Origin: Caprimulgus europaeus
Lineage: Eukaryota; Chordata; Aves; Caprimulgiformes; Caprimulgidae
Reading direction: 5' to 3'
NCBI GenBank assembly: GCA_907165065.1
Contig: OU015528.1
Span: 29,162,515 to 29,226,514, forward strand
Length of the DNA stretch: 64,000 bases
The notes under the pieces were generated by a model. The model was not told the DNA's origin, searched no databases, and saw only the letters and a list, made by a program, of their open reading frames with translations. The position numbers and the translations under genes were made by a program. This document shows positions 1 through 12,609 of this stretch, one piece after another (positions within the stretch are counted from its first letter, which is position 1; every line of letters begins with the position of its first letter).

Positions 1-2736
1 ACATTTCCAGAGTAAGAAGTAACTGAGGAGTATGTGCCTTTGGAGATCCAGATATCTTGATCTATTTCAGGTGTGACAAATAGGAAACCCAAAATTTAAT
101 CTAAGAGCATCATGGAAAATCAATTCTAAAAGGCATAGCAAAAGACATTACTCCATCAAAATAATACAAAGTCTACTCTCTGAATTAGAACAGCTGCAGG
201 GAGTAGGGAAACCAGACCTGAAGGAGATTAGAATTATATTATTGGTTTGTGTAGGAAATTGAAGGAGGAAAAAGTGCTGGGAGGGAATCTACCTGGCCTC
301 TGCAAATGCAGCAAAGGATTATCAACTTTAGAGGGAATAGCTATTTGGCTTTTGGCATATTTTTTATGGTGTACTTCAAAAATAGTTTTGTACATGAGAC
401 ATCCCAGACTATTAATAAATCAATGGTTGTCTACCATTATTAATGGTCTTAATCAAGAACAAGTATAAACTCCATAAATTAATGAAGTATTAGTACACTT
501 CTTAATGGACAGGTTGATCCAACTACGTAGTTCAGTGAAGAAAAATATTTCACTCTCAAATTTACATCCTGAATTCTTTGAATTAATACTTTTTATCCTT
601 TCTTGAATCAGTAAGTACCTAATAGGCCATTAGCTACAGTGAGCAACCTGCAGTTTGAAAAACAAAACAAAATAAAACAGACATTTGTATCTTCAAAAAG
701 GCAAGATAGTTTAATTTTTTTTTAAAAAAACATTGTCAGAATAAGGTAAAGATAAATAAATGAATAAGGAGAGAGTGAACTGGTGGTGAACAGAAACCTT
801 GCATATTGTTGATAATGTACCCCATTTAAGTATAGGATACTTATCAAAGAGAAGTTCTGAAATGAATCCATCTGAAGTGAGGAACCGGGGGAAGAAAATA
901 TTGAGGAGCTCTGGGGAAGAAAAGTTTATTTCAATATAAGTGTCTAAATCTTAAAAATTATTATAACAGCATAGTCAGCAGTAGCAGGAGATTGAACCTG
1001 ATTGCCAAAGATACCCTTTGAAATCCTGTTTCTGAGATCTATAAAAAACAAACCTCTGATGGTGCTGTACATGCACACTTCCCCTCAACAAATTTTTAGG
1101 TTCTTAGCAAGACATTTTCATGACTTTCCTAGAAACCTTGAAACTGCATAATCAAGAGTTCCTTTAGTTTAAACAAATATAATCTACATCACTCATGTTC
1201 CTTCTTTCAAAAACAAGTTTGCATAACATTATAGTTTAAAATGACCTCTTGTTTCCTCTTACTCATTTTGATTTTAATCAGGTTCTAATTCCATCTACAA
1301 ACTTTAAACCATTGGGTTATGCAAAATAATTTATTCTTAATTTTCTGTGTGTATATGTAGGAAGGATAGAAAGACAGCAGAGTTTTATGTAAGTACTAAT
1401 ATGGCAGGAAATAGGATCTGTTGAAATTTTAACTCACAGCCCTTGGCTCAGTCCGTGAAATACACTGAGACACATGACAAAGAAAACAAAATGTGGCAAA
1501 AATAGAGTAAGGGATGTAACTAAACCCCATAAGCAGAGGACTAGAGGGAGCGACTACTGTGTTGCCATATTGTCCTTGTTCAAACAGTCACGTTCCAAAT
1601 TTGCAATGCATGAGAATCTTAACATTTTATTTCTGAATCTGCATTTATACGTTTCAATTCTTCAAGTCAAATAATCTAATTTGGTGACTCCAACATTTAG
1701 TGCATTTGAGAAACTAGAAATAATTCCTCTCCCCTTTTCTGTAACTGCAATAATTTAGTAGCAATGCAAAATGAAACCTACCCTGTATCAAACACCCTCA
1801 CTATGCCAAGTGTTCCCCATGGTATCCTTTAATTCTACTCCATCTTAATCCACTGAAGGACTGCAGCTAACGCTGTTGTCAGATGAGCAGAGATTAATAG
1901 AGATGATGATGTTGTTGCTGATGATTTGAAAAAGTATAAATTCCTCAAAAAATGCATTTTCAGTCATTTCAAAATTATGTGAATACAAGCCAAATGAGAT
2001 CATTACCAGAATTTTGAAAATGTCATTACACACAATTGCAGAACTACCATTATGTCTGCTTAATCTAGTGCTCCTGACATTCTTACAAAATTTAGCAGTA
2101 CATGATTAAATTCCCACCTTTCTCCCATATCCTAGGTTAGCATCCTAACTTCAGAATACAAAGCAGAAATGGGAGCTCATATTTAGCTTTTACTGTGCTT
2201 TTTTGTATTAGTTCTTTTAAATCCAGTGGTTCTTGAAAGGTTTTCTGAGCCTAATACTATCAAGCTATGGCTCTTTCTGACTCAGTGATGTTGTCTTACA
2301 CAAAATGGCGTACCTACAATGTACAGATATCCTAACCATAAATTTTCTAGCCTTCATGTGCTCCTCCCACCAGTTATGTTGTTTGTCTGAACTCAGATCT
2401 GTTCTCTTTCTGATTGAGGGTAGCAATCTGAAGCAGTTTATTTCATAGGTTAAATTAATAACTTCTCCCAAGGCTATGGATATCCTGAGGCTAACACAGA
2501 GACAGAGAAGATAAGACTTCTGTTACTTCTACTATAATTGTTCTCTTTAGAAAACCATTCGCAGCTTGGCGGTTCAGATTAGAGGAGTTCAAGATTTAAT
2601 TCCCCTAAGGTGAACTGTAAACTGAACCTAGGCTACACAATGCAGGTAGATGTTCTAACACTCCAACAGAAAGAAATATGTGACTTTCTTCAGCAGCTTT
2701 GTCTGGATCTGGTCCATCTTCTTTGCTTTTTCTTAC

Positions 2737-2821
2737 CTGTGTTCCAAGACAATTGTTTGTACAAGGCCACACAATTCTTCGATCTCCAGCTGATAGATTT
2801 TTCTTTTTAAAGGTCTGGGAC
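2737..2821 (-). other. Candidate internal exon, minus strand (unconfirmed)
   Basis: On the minus strand a tract of about 17 T leads into AACTTTAG, a plausible splice acceptor. Eighty-five bases follow, ending in CACAG before GTAAGA, a strong donor. Two frames are open across it. One gives a helix-like peptide containing KIYQLEIEELCGLV; the other contains DRRIVWPCTNNCLG. In the first frame the exon begins with two bases of a split codon and ends with two bases of another. That entry phase matches the exit phase of the candidate at 7829-7866. I do not recognise the peptide. Chance co-occurrence of splice-like signals is the main alternative. Confidence 0.2.
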
Positions 2822-3251
2822 CTAAAGTTAAAAAAAAAAAAAAAAAGGAAACACAAAACACTCTCTTCTCAGAATAAAACTTATTTTGTATTGCTTAATT
2901 CAGAAGCTAAATTGAAAAATCAATTCTTTGCACAGCCTTAAAACATAATCAGTCTCATTGACATAAATGTGCTGAAGTACACAAGTGAATTGAAAACTAT
3001 ATTCCTCTATTATTGCTGAGATCTGTCACAAGTAATATTAGAATTGCTTATTGATCTTTCATTATTAAGATTTAGAAAAGCACTCATTTGCTAATCTGGG
3101 CACTTCTGACTTCATTCAGAGTCAAAACATTACCATAACACCATCAAAATGAAACACTCAGACAAACACCCATAAATTACCCCAAATATTATCCCAATAT
3201 AGAAAGAACTATTCTCCATCAAAATTTTGGTGGTGTTTGGTTCTGTTGTTT

Positions 3252-3294
3252 CCCCTCGCGCCCCCCCCCCCCGGCTCCTCCCCACCCCTTCCCT
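3252..3294. repeat. C-rich tract with C12 run (G-quadruplex potential on minus strand)
   Basis: A run of 12 C at 3261-3272 is followed by further C-runs (CTCC, CCCC, CACCCC, CCC). The minus strand therefore carries at least four G-runs within about 40 bases, which is the usual G-quadruplex pattern. The tract sits alone in AT-rich sequence and is not part of a CpG island. It is best read as low-complexity DNA and is also a place where assemblies and read depth are often unreliable. Confidence 0.6.
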
Positions 3295-5048
3295 GGATAG
3301 AGAGCTGTTTGCGCTTTTTTTACTTTTTTAAAGCCACTATTATCTTCTGTTCTTTTGTTTGGGATATTGACGGGAATGTATGACAAAGAACTAAACAAAC
3401 ACAATTCTCTAAGATGCAAAATTAATTGTATTGTCATATACGTATAACAAAAGATGAGTGCTGGTTTTTAAACAACAAATCAGTCTCATTGTGCTAGCTT
3501 AAAACAAATGTCTGTAATTTTTCCATCTTTCTCTCCTTTAAAAATTCTCACTGAGAAATAAAAAGAAAGTGAATTAATTATATGTACATCTAATTTGGTC
3601 CCCTTTGAAGTTCTTATTTTATCTGATAATTCTAAATTATCAGTATTACTATAAGAAGACTGGTAGCTTGGGTTTTTTTAATATTATTTCTTTTAGTGTA
3701 TTTTTGTAACTATGGTTAGCTAAATATTTGATGAAGACTATAACAGAGAATATAGTTTTCATAGGTGGGAGAAAGAGCTCACCAAACACCAATATTTTGT
3801 ATCACTCAAAGCAGAAAATAGCTGAGAATCAAATATTTCTACCTGTACCAAGTCTGAATACACTTGGCAAAGAGATGTTGTATGCAGGAGAGAAAGTTCT
3901 TCTTCCTGAATATCACAGATCAGCTGCCAGCTATGGGCAGGTCTATGGTAACTCCATTGCTGGCCTGGGTTCATTAGCTGTAGCCCTGGACTTGTCAATG
4001 CATAAACCACTCCTGCTCCTGCAGAGCTTTATGGAGGTTCAAGCCATCTCTAAGTAGATTATTTATACCTTACACAAAATATGAGTACCACAAAATTGTG
4101 CCATTTTTTCACTTCTATTGGATATTACATGCACAGTACAAATCTATTCAAAGCACATTTTTCAATAGCCCATATGGAGTACATAAAAGTAGTAACCTGC
4201 AGTTAAAGTATAGTGAACTGAAAAACAAAGTTTTAAGTCTTTATTTTTAGAGGCATAAGTTGATAGGCTGGCAGAATCAGAATGAAATTTCGCTTACTAC
4301 ATCTAAAGTAAAATCAGGAAAAACAACACAATCCATGTCTTCTCTGTCCTTCTGTGTCCTTGTCATCATCAGGAGAAAGTCCATGAGTCTGGAAATTCAT
4401 AAGTTCTCATCTATAACTTCATGGCTTTTTGTTTTTATTTTCTTAAGTTTAACTAATAATGTGCTTATCTAATGCAGAACTGTAAGTGAAAATTGAAAGC
4501 TTGTGATAAGTCATTGTACTACAGGACACAAACAGAATGGATATAATGAACTACTGAGCAGTCAAAAATCAGCTAAGGCAGTATGATAAATCTGTTTTGA
4601 GTCCACCAATCAATTTTTCCCTGAAAAAGGATGGTAATAAGCAAACAAGGGAAAAGTTAGGATGGAAGTCATTTCACTTCACTTTAGATTTTTAAACTGC
4701 AGATGTTTATATCTCTACTAATACCCTGGGTTGTCTTTGTAGTCAATAGAGACAAATGAGCAGTTCCAGAACACAATTCCTCTGACCCATTTTAGACCTT
4801 TTTAATGAAATTAACTGTATCCTTCAGATGCCTACGTCTAACTACTGAGAATAAGGGTAGCCTAGATGCTTAGCTCTGATGTAGCTGCTACATTGCAAAA
4901 GTTCCATTTGGTCATATGAATCTCACATAAAGTAACTGAAATTCAAAATGTGCCTGGCAGAGGCTCCACCTCCCTGTAACTGAACTCTTTAATATGCCAT
5001 CTTTGGGACCCTGCTGACCTATCCTATGACCTTTCTACACACATAGAA

Positions 5049-5145
5049 CACTACAAGCCCTTTGGAAGGGACTCCTATATCTCACTGTATTTGTCATCAC
5101 AACTGATTCCTGTTTGTACAATAAAGCATAGGAACAGTGGGTTGC
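5049..5145 (+). repeat. Possible ancient LINE/SINE 3' tail (L2/MIR/L3-like)
   Basis: The stretch reads CTACAAGCCCTTTGGAAGGG, then a CTCACTGTATTTG block, then TTTGTACA, AATAAAGCA and GGAACAGTGGG. This order resembles the conserved tail shared by old amniote L2/MIR/L3-type elements, which runs roughly: aagctctttgg, aggGACtg, tctcactgtgtttgtaca, then ctagcacaatggg. The match is by memory and is degenerate, so the family is not assigned. If correct it is a fossil copy far older than the CR1 and LTR insertions in this window. The alternative is chance resemblance or an unrelated 3' end with a polyadenylation signal. Confidence 0.3.
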
Positions 5146-7828
5146 AATCATAGATGACAGGTCATCTTATCCATTAGTTTGTCCTCAGTCAAAATCAGGT
5201 ATATTTTTCTATCAGATACATCAAAATATATTTTTACATGGAAGTTGTTAAATTGTTTTATGAATTATTACTGAAGGAAAATTAACCATACTAGGAAACC
5301 TAACTGCGATGTTCAGCTGCCTCAGATTTGTGGATAGGTAGGCCCTTGAGAATAAAAATCCAGACCAAGCTGTATTCAAAAGCTTTGGTCATTCTAAGGG
5401 CAGTAATTGTAAAATATTCCTACATTCTTTTTTATGGTCATGATGATTTTATATAAAACCTATATCCATTGCTCCAGTGATTTGTTTGAGACAGAAATAC
5501 CTGTAGATTTATCTGGTTAATGTGCAGGCTAATGGGAGCCACAGAGTAATAGTCTGCCCTTAATTCACTAACTTTCAGAGATGTAGCTCTCTGTGCAGCC
5601 TATTAATCTACTAATAAGTCAAACCATTTCTGAAGTATATAGCACCACTGCGAGACTTGTTAGAATTTGTTTGCATCTCCCTGTTTTTTCTATGTCAAAG
5701 CACTATCCATAGCATCAAGCTAGTCTATTTTAAGAAGTACTTTCAGAAAGGATGACCTTATCAGGAAAGATTTTTGGATTTTATAGGGAAAAAAAAATAT
5801 TCACAGTATACAGCACATATGACTTAAAATTTAATAAAAAAAATTCTGCTGACATTAAAAAATATGTAAAGGATTGTTTCATAACTGACATCACAGTTCT
5901 ATAGCATATTTTCATAACAGAAAATTGAAAAGATTTAGAGGACTAGTTCTGACATCATGTGTATCCACGGCTAATCCAAACTACCTGAGTATGTCCTACA
6001 CAGAATAATGGGGAAGGTCACAGACAGCTATGGGTTCTTCACAGAGATCTTTTTGTCCTGCATTTCTTCTCCTCCTTTTTGAACTGTTTAATTGTCTGGT
6101 TTTCAACTGCCAGGTCTTTGTGTCAGGGTCTGCCACTACTTTGTAAAACAGTAATATGCTTTATAAATAGAATAGGAAAAGTAACCTTTTCAGACAGTGG
6201 AGATGCACACAGTTTATAGATTATATCTGAAAAAAGTACTCTCAGAGAAAAACAAGGCTTTCATAAATACTTTTGTTTGTTCAAAGAACAATTAAAGTAC
6301 TCAAGACACAGTATACCATCACAAAGAGTGATCTGGTTAGAGTACTAAAAACAACATACTTGGGGTCATAGATCCTAATTCCTAGTGAAAGAAGGATAAC
6401 TAGCATTCTCTTTGCATAAACTGAAATGTGCTTGTGAAGTTATGGCCTTTCTTTACAACTCTGTATATGACATATTTGAGGGCAAAGAACGTTTATGATG
6501 TAACTAGTGTATACAATTTTTAGAACTACATATGTTTCAAAAGCTAATGTTTTTTAAATACATTGGTTATGTGAATTTATTTTAAAAGTTACACAAGAAA
6601 CTTCAAGGACTTTGTTTCCAACTAACTGTTGTAATTCTTGTCACAGTGTGTAAGGTTCTTACATAGCTTGTTCGTTCTATACTAGAGCAGCTCATATCTG
6701 AGATTGAAGTCCTCCTCCTTTTGGCCTTTTCTTCATCTGTTCAGGAACACTGGCTGGCTGCCACTGCTCTGCAGCTGTCTAGGCTCTGTCTCTGCAACTG
6801 TCCTGGGTCAGTAGCCACCCTGTGTAACCTCAGTCCAACCATAAACTGGACGGTGTACTTTGCTATAGTTTTCCATTTTTATTTGATGGCTGGATCCAAA
6901 CCTACTCTCTGGTATATTAGCTGCTGATCTTCAAATTAACTCAATGATCTAAAACAAAACAGGTTGTTGATGCTATGAGAAGTAAAAATTTTTAGGGTAC
7001 AATTACTTCCCTTCCCCTGATATATACAATCACTACAAATGAAACAAAAACCTATACTTAAAGGAAAGTATTTTATTCAGATGGAATAGGTAAGACACTC
7101 AGACACCAAATTCAGGGTAATTCCTTCATCAACACATGTAGTCTCCCATTATTACAGGCTACTAACTCAAATAACCTTATTAATATCTTTAATGTATTGA
7201 ATAAGCACAAGAGATTCAAGAACTGACATCATTACACTGATACATATTTTCAGGATAAAGGCACATGAAGATTACCCAAAATTGCTTTTATTTGGCCAAA
7301 TATGTGTTACCAGTTTAGAGTATAGAGGTATATGATGTGAACAAGTCACAGCAAATGACAAGAGAAGATTTGACAATTTCACAAAATCTTAATTTTTCTT
7401 TGGGAGAAACTCAAGAAAGTTATTTTTATTATTTTTGTCAGAAATTTAATGATTACACTAGAATATTTTTCCAGTTTCAGGGAGTCATGTCCTTTAGAGA
7501 ACTGCAAGACACAGAAACTGACAGTACATTTTACAAGATGCCATATTATTTCCCTGTCTTCAGATGGAGCCTAGAGAACAACCCAGCTCACTCTGAAACA
7601 TATGCAAACCAATTTGTCAGCTGGCAAGGCACTGAGTAGGCACCACAGATTGCATTGACTCTGTTGTCTGGAACAGGAGTTTATACATATAGCTTACAGT
7701 TGAGCACTTCCATATAGATGCCTAAGACATCTTAATCTCCACTAAAGTCTCACCCTATACCACAATAAAATGCTGCAGAATTCAAACCATTTGATAAGAA
7801 GCAGATATTTCAACACAAGATATCATAC

Positions 7829-7866
7829 CTGTATATCCAAAGACATTACTGGCAATGAGAAAATGA
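7829..7866 (-). other. Candidate 38-bp exon, minus strand (unconfirmed)
   Basis: On the minus strand TTATTTCTTCATTTTTCAG is a strong acceptor. It is followed by 38 bases and then ACAG before GTATGA, an acceptable donor. One frame reads HFLIASNVFGYT and leaves a single G. Joined to the first two bases (GT) of the candidate exon at 2737-2821 this makes a glycine codon and continues in that exon's helix-like frame. The phase match is real but could be luck, since one in three random pairs would match. The product is unknown. Confidence 0.18.
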
Positions 7867-9962
7867 CTGAAAAATGAAGAAATAAATATTTGTTACTGTT
7901 TTTGTGGAATCACCAAATCAGAATACTATGATTCCAGGGCACCAGTAGAAGCTCCAGCAGGCCTAATTGTTACAGAATAAGAGTCTTCAAAAAAGAAATG
8001 AGCACATATGCAAACACCTGTAAACACATAGCTGTCATGCCACATTTCTACTGGGGAAAACAGGGACTGAATTAGCAGTCTGATGTCTTCCTCAAAAAGA
8101 GTTGACTGCTGCTTTCTCATACTTCCCTGTAGAACCACACACATAAGTGTCGTGTGGTTTCTTCTTCAAAAGTCTCCCAACATTGATTTGTGTGCTGGTA
8201 GAAGGACCTGTGGCTGTGTAGCCCTCAAAACAAACATATTTCTACATCCAAAATCTTTTATAATACCTTTATCTTGCAAAACTACATTTTTATCCTAATT
8301 TGTACAGAAAGCAAATACATGATATACTGAGGACTTTTACAGTTTTGAAGCATGCAAAGCACTAGTAATCCAAACACACTTCTATTCCTTAGGTTTTACC
8401 CACTTTGGGTAAAACTCAAAGATCCCCATGATTTTAATAAGAAGACATAAGATAAGAAGTTAAAGGTCTTCATGTATGATTTTGATTATATAGTCCAGTA
8501 CTTTTAACGTAATGAATAACAAATGAAAGAACTGAAGATTGTGAATTCAATATGCTCAAGATATTCAAGACATTAGTGATATTCTATAGACCAGCTCAGG
8601 GGTTTTCATGTTACCTTAAGTGAAGAATGTAATCCCATCAAAGTATGTTCATTGATGCTTAAAGTTTCTGTAAACCAATCTACTCTTGAGGGCTGTATTC
8701 AGACTATTATAGCTGCCAGTGTTGTAACACCTGCCTGGCAGGATAATTCAGATTTAGTCCCTTAGGAATTCCAGCTCTCATACAGTCAGTGGGTTCAGTG
8801 CCTCCACAAGGAAATTTAGAAACCTTAAGGAGAAAGCCTTTCCCTTTCCACTGTTGTTACAGTAAGTATCTTTGGGAACACTCAATCATGATGTTTTTTT
8901 GAACAGTTATCTAACTCATGGACCTATACAGAACAGACACCTTCATCCCCTGAGTTGCAGTGCACTTAATTAACTTTTGAGCACAACGACGTAATGAAGG
9001 ATGTCTCCTTTTATGCACAATTAGGGAACTTGACCAGAAAGATATGCAAAGATCTCCCTCTGTTTACACCTCTTATGGAAGTGCCTGAATCTCAGGGTTA
9101 TGCAGACCTAGTTGAACTATTTATTTTCCAATTTTCTTGTTGAATCTGGATCACAGTGTAGAAAAAGACTGAAACATTCAAAGATTTCATGTGAGACAGA
9201 AAAAAGTAGAAAAAGACTTTTTTAGCCTAATGCTAATGGTGCTTCCCTGAGAGAGACGCATCCTTACTTCTTGCTCCATATATTCCCTATGTATTATTTG
9301 ACATGCTGTCAATATCTTGTTAGCTGATAATTAATGATATACAAGAATCATATATAATAAATAGTTAGGCACATTCTAGAGTTTTATCTATTACGTTATT
9401 TTTCTGCTATTTCCCTTTCATCTTATTTTAAAACCAAATAAAAGTATGTAAGTCAAAAAGAAAATACGCCTGCTACCTAAAAATTTAAGTAATCTAGTTA
9501 AATTAGGCATATCTTATAACACAATGGTAGTAATTTGCAGTTGTATAACATTTGAACTGAGAAACTGATGTAATAAAAAGATCTTGATTGGCCCAGAGTC
9601 TATGACAAGGATGACACTAGCACAATGGAAAGACAAATCAGGCCTCAAAATAGCATAAGGTCATTTAAAGCTTCTAATGTATGTAAGCTTTGAAATTTTG
9701 ATCTTTTCCTATCTTAGCAGTCATAGAATGAGATATGAACAGAAAAATAACCTCAGTAATGACTTAGAGGCAGAATTTACAGAGAAACACAATTAATTAA
9801 TTTCCAGTGGCATAGTAAAACAAGTATTAAAAAAATACATTAAAACCCCCCCAAAACCATGTACATCAGTTACTTTTTAAGAATTAAAGTGAGGACTGTT
9901 CAAAGGACACACATTATTTATGCACCAGCAACATGGACACATCTAAATTTTGTTAATGGGTT

Positions 9963-9978
9963 CACAGTATCACAGAAT
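9963..9978 (-). repeat. CR1 3'-terminal 8-bp tandem repeat
   Basis: On the plus strand CACAGTAT (9963-9970) is followed by CACAGAAT (9971-9978). Read on the minus strand these are two near-identical octamers at the very end of the CR1 3' UTR. They match the ATTCTATG/ATTCTGTG-type microsatellite that ends CR1 elements and is thought to be recognised by the element's own reverse transcriptase. It marks the 3' insertion boundary. Confidence 0.85.
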
Positions 9979-10042
9979 GTTAGGGATTGGAAAAGGCCTC
10001 GAAAGATCATCTAGTCCAAGCCCCCTGCTGGAGCAGGAACAC

Positions 10043-11743
10043 CTAAATGAGATCACACAGGAAGGCATCCAGGTGGGTCCTGAATGTCTGCAGAAAAAAA
10101 GACTCCATAACATCCCTGGGCAGCCTGTTCCAGTGCTCTGTCACCTTCACAGTAAAGAAGTTCCTTCTCAAGTTTAAGCGGAACCTCCTGTGTTCCAACT
10201 TACACCCATTGCCCCTTGTCCTACCATTGGACATCACTGAGAAGAGCCTGGCTCCATCCTCCTGACATTCGCCCTTTACATATTTATAAACATTAATGAG
10301 GTCACCCCTCAGTCTCCTCTTCTCCAAGCTAAAGAGACCCAGCTCCCTCAGCCTTTCCTCGTAAGGGAGATGTTCCACTCCCTTAATCATCTTGGTGGGT
10401 CTGCATTGGACTCTCTCAAGCACTTCCCTGTCCTTCTTGAACTGAGGGTCCCAGAACTGGACACAATATTCCAGATGTGGCCTCACCAGGGCAGAGCAGA
10501 GGGGGAGGAGAACCTCTCTTGACCTACTAACCACACCCCTTCTAATACACCCCAGGATGCCATTGGCCTTCCTGGCCACAAGGGCACAGTGCTGGCTCAT
10601 GGTCATCCTGTTGCCCACCAGGATTCCCAGATCCCTTTCCCCTACACTGCTCTCTAATAGATCATTCCCCAACCTATACTGGCACATGGGGTTGTTCCTG
10701 CCCAGATGCAACACCCTACACTTGCCCTTATTATATTTCATTGAGTTTTTCCCTGTCCAGCTCTCCAGCCTGTCCAGGTCTCTCTGGATGGCAGCACAGC
10801 CTTCTGGTGTGTCAGCCACTCCTCCCAGCTTTGTGTCATCATCAAACTTGCTGACAGTGCATTCAATTCCCTCATCCAAGTCATTGATGAATATATTGAA
10901 TAATACTGGTCTCAGTACTGACCCTTGAGGGACTCCACCAGATACCGGCCTCCAACTAGACTCTGCCCCATTGACCACTACTCTCTGGCTTCTTTCCACC
11001 AGCCAGTTAATAATCCATCTCACTACCTGATCATCCAATCCACACTTCCTCAGTTCAGCAGTGAGGATGCTGTGGGAGACTCTGTCAAATGCCTTACTGA
11101 AATCAAGATAGACCACATCCACTACTCTACCATCATCTAGCCACCTGGTTGTGTCTTCATAAAAGTCTATGAGGTTGGTCAAGCACGACTTCCCCTTGGT
11201 AAAGCCATGCTGACTGCCCCTAATGACCCTCTTATCCTTGATATGCCTAGAGATGGCACCAAGGATAAGTCGTTCCATCACCTTCCCAGGGATGGAGGTG
11301 AGGCTGACCAGTCTGTAGTTACCTGGGTCCTCCTTCTTGCCCTTTTTGAAGACTGGAGTGATATTTGCTTTCCTCCAGTCCTCAGGCACCTTTCCCATTC
11401 CCCACGACTTAGCAAAGATGATGGAGAGCGGTCTAGCAATGACTTCAGCCAGCTCCCTCAACACCCGTGGGTGCATCTCATCTGGACCCATAGATTTATG
11501 GATGTCCAGATTGCTTAATTGGTCCCCAACCCAGTTCTCAACAACCAAGGCAAACTCCTCTATTGTCCTGAATCCCTCTGGGGCCTCAGGGGTACGGGGC
11601 TCCTCAGGAGAACTTCTGGCAGGGTAGACAGAGACAAAGAAGGCATTCAGTAACTCTGCCTTCTCCGTATTTTCTGTCACCAGGGTACCCACCTCATTCA
11701 TCAGTGGGCCTACATTGCCTCTAGTGTTAGTTTTATCTGCCAT
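10043..11743 (-). pseudogene. CR1 ORF2 remnant: reverse transcriptase domain and C-terminus
   Basis: This is the longest open frame in the window, 566 codons. The first ATG at 11743 is internal to ORF2 and is not a true start; the same frame continues upstream through a linker to a stop at 12002-12004. Recognisable RT blocks, numbered from the ATG, are: ITPVFKKG near residue 128, [10 protein letters not shown] near 178, YLDFSKAFD at 212-220 (first catalytic aspartate), GVPQGSVL at about 270-277 and the active-site box FDDDTKLGG from residue 300. Bird CR1 normally reads FADD here, so the second position is changed from A to D while the two catalytic aspartates remain. The C-terminal part is the conserved CR1 tail with an AFLCDLI-like end. 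The protein would copy CR1 RNA into DNA at the target site, but this copy lacks an intact endonuclease and promoter and is almost certainly not functional. No host role is suggested. Confidence 0.9.
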
Positions 11744-12028
11744 GTATTTGAAGAAACTCTTTCTGTTGTCCTTGACCCCTCTGGCAAGGTCTAATCCTAA
11801 GGAGGCCTTAGCTTTCCTAGTTGCCTCCCTACATCCTCTGACAACAGCCTTATATTCTTCCCAAGTGGCCAGCCCCTCCTTCCATGATCTGTAAACTCTC
11901 CTCTTCCACTTGACTTTGCCCAGCAGTTCCCTGTTTAACCAAGCAGGTCTCCTGGCTCCCTTCCTTGACTTCCTACGTGTTGGGATGTTCTGAGCTTGAG
12001 TTTAGAAGAAGCAGTTCCTGAATGCTAA

Positions 12029-12606
12029 CTAGCTATCTTGGGCCCCTTTACCTTCAAGTACCCTTTCCCATGGGATTTCTCCTAGCAGTTGCTTGAAAAG
12101 GCCAAAGTTGGCCCTCCTGAAGTCCAGCGTTGTGATTCTGCTTGGAATTCTGTTCCTGCCACATGAGATCCTGAACTCCACCATCTCATGGTCGCTGCAG
12201 CCAAGGCAGTGCTGAACCTTTACCGCTTCAACCACACCCTCCTTGTTAGTAAGGATGAGACCCAGCATCACTCCCTCCCTAGATGCTTCATCCACCATTT
12301 GCATCAGGAAGTTATCATCAATGCACTGGAGGAACCTCCTGGATTGTGGGTGGCTGGCTGAGTAGTCCCTCCAGCAAACATCAGGGTAGTTAAAATCCTC
12401 CATGACAACTAGGGCCTGTGATTGCGAGGCTGCTCTCAGCTGCCTGTAGAAGGCCTCATCAACTTCCTCACCCTGATCTGGTGGCCTGTAATAGACACCC
12501 ACAACAGTATCACCCATACCAGCCTGCCCCTTGATTTTCACCCACAGACTCTCAACTCGCTCCTCATCCGCCCCTAGACAGATCTCAATACACTGCAGTT
12601 GCTTCT
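12029..12606 (-). pseudogene. CR1 ORF2 remnant: endonuclease domain, C-terminal two thirds
   Basis: This stretch is in the same frame as the RT frame at 10043-11743 and is separated from it by two in-frame stops: TAG at 12029-12031, apparently a Trp codon mutated to a stop, and TAA at 12002-12004. The open part starts just after a frameshift near 12606-12613; there is no true initiation codon. Endonuclease motifs visible are VYYRPPDQGEE, then VVMEDFNYPD, where the usual GDFN reads EDFN, and CLGCSDHEM, the SDH catalytic motif, which is intact. In CR1 this domain nicks the target DNA to prime reverse transcription. The Gly-to-Glu change and the stops make this copy non-functional. Confidence 0.88.
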
Positions 12607-12609
12607 CAC

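Larger units (their letters stand above)
1..9962. other. AT-rich non-coding stretch (intron or intergenic)
   Basis: No long reading frame here resembles a known protein family. The open frames present are 60-110 codons long, have no recognisable domain and are of a length expected by chance. Local exceptions are listed separately: a C-rich tract near 3.26 kb, a possible ancient repeat tail near 5.1 kb and two short minus-strand exon candidates (2737-2821 and 7829-7866). Composition is uniform and AT-rich with no CpG island, which fits an intron or intergenic DNA of a vertebrate. Confidence 0.7.

Noticed and set aside
3728-4057. 109-codon plus-strand frame starting MMKTITEN
   Set aside because: Length is plausible by chance and I recognise no family, signal peptide or domain. 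The minus strand is also open over most of it.
9721-9780. TCATAGAATGAGATATGAAC as a second CR1 3' end
   Set aside because: Beyond the first few bases it does not follow the CR1 3' UTR.
10047-11627. Plus-strand frames across the CR1 (for example 10557-10928)
   Set aside because: They are antisense shadows of the CR1 reverse-transcriptase frame.
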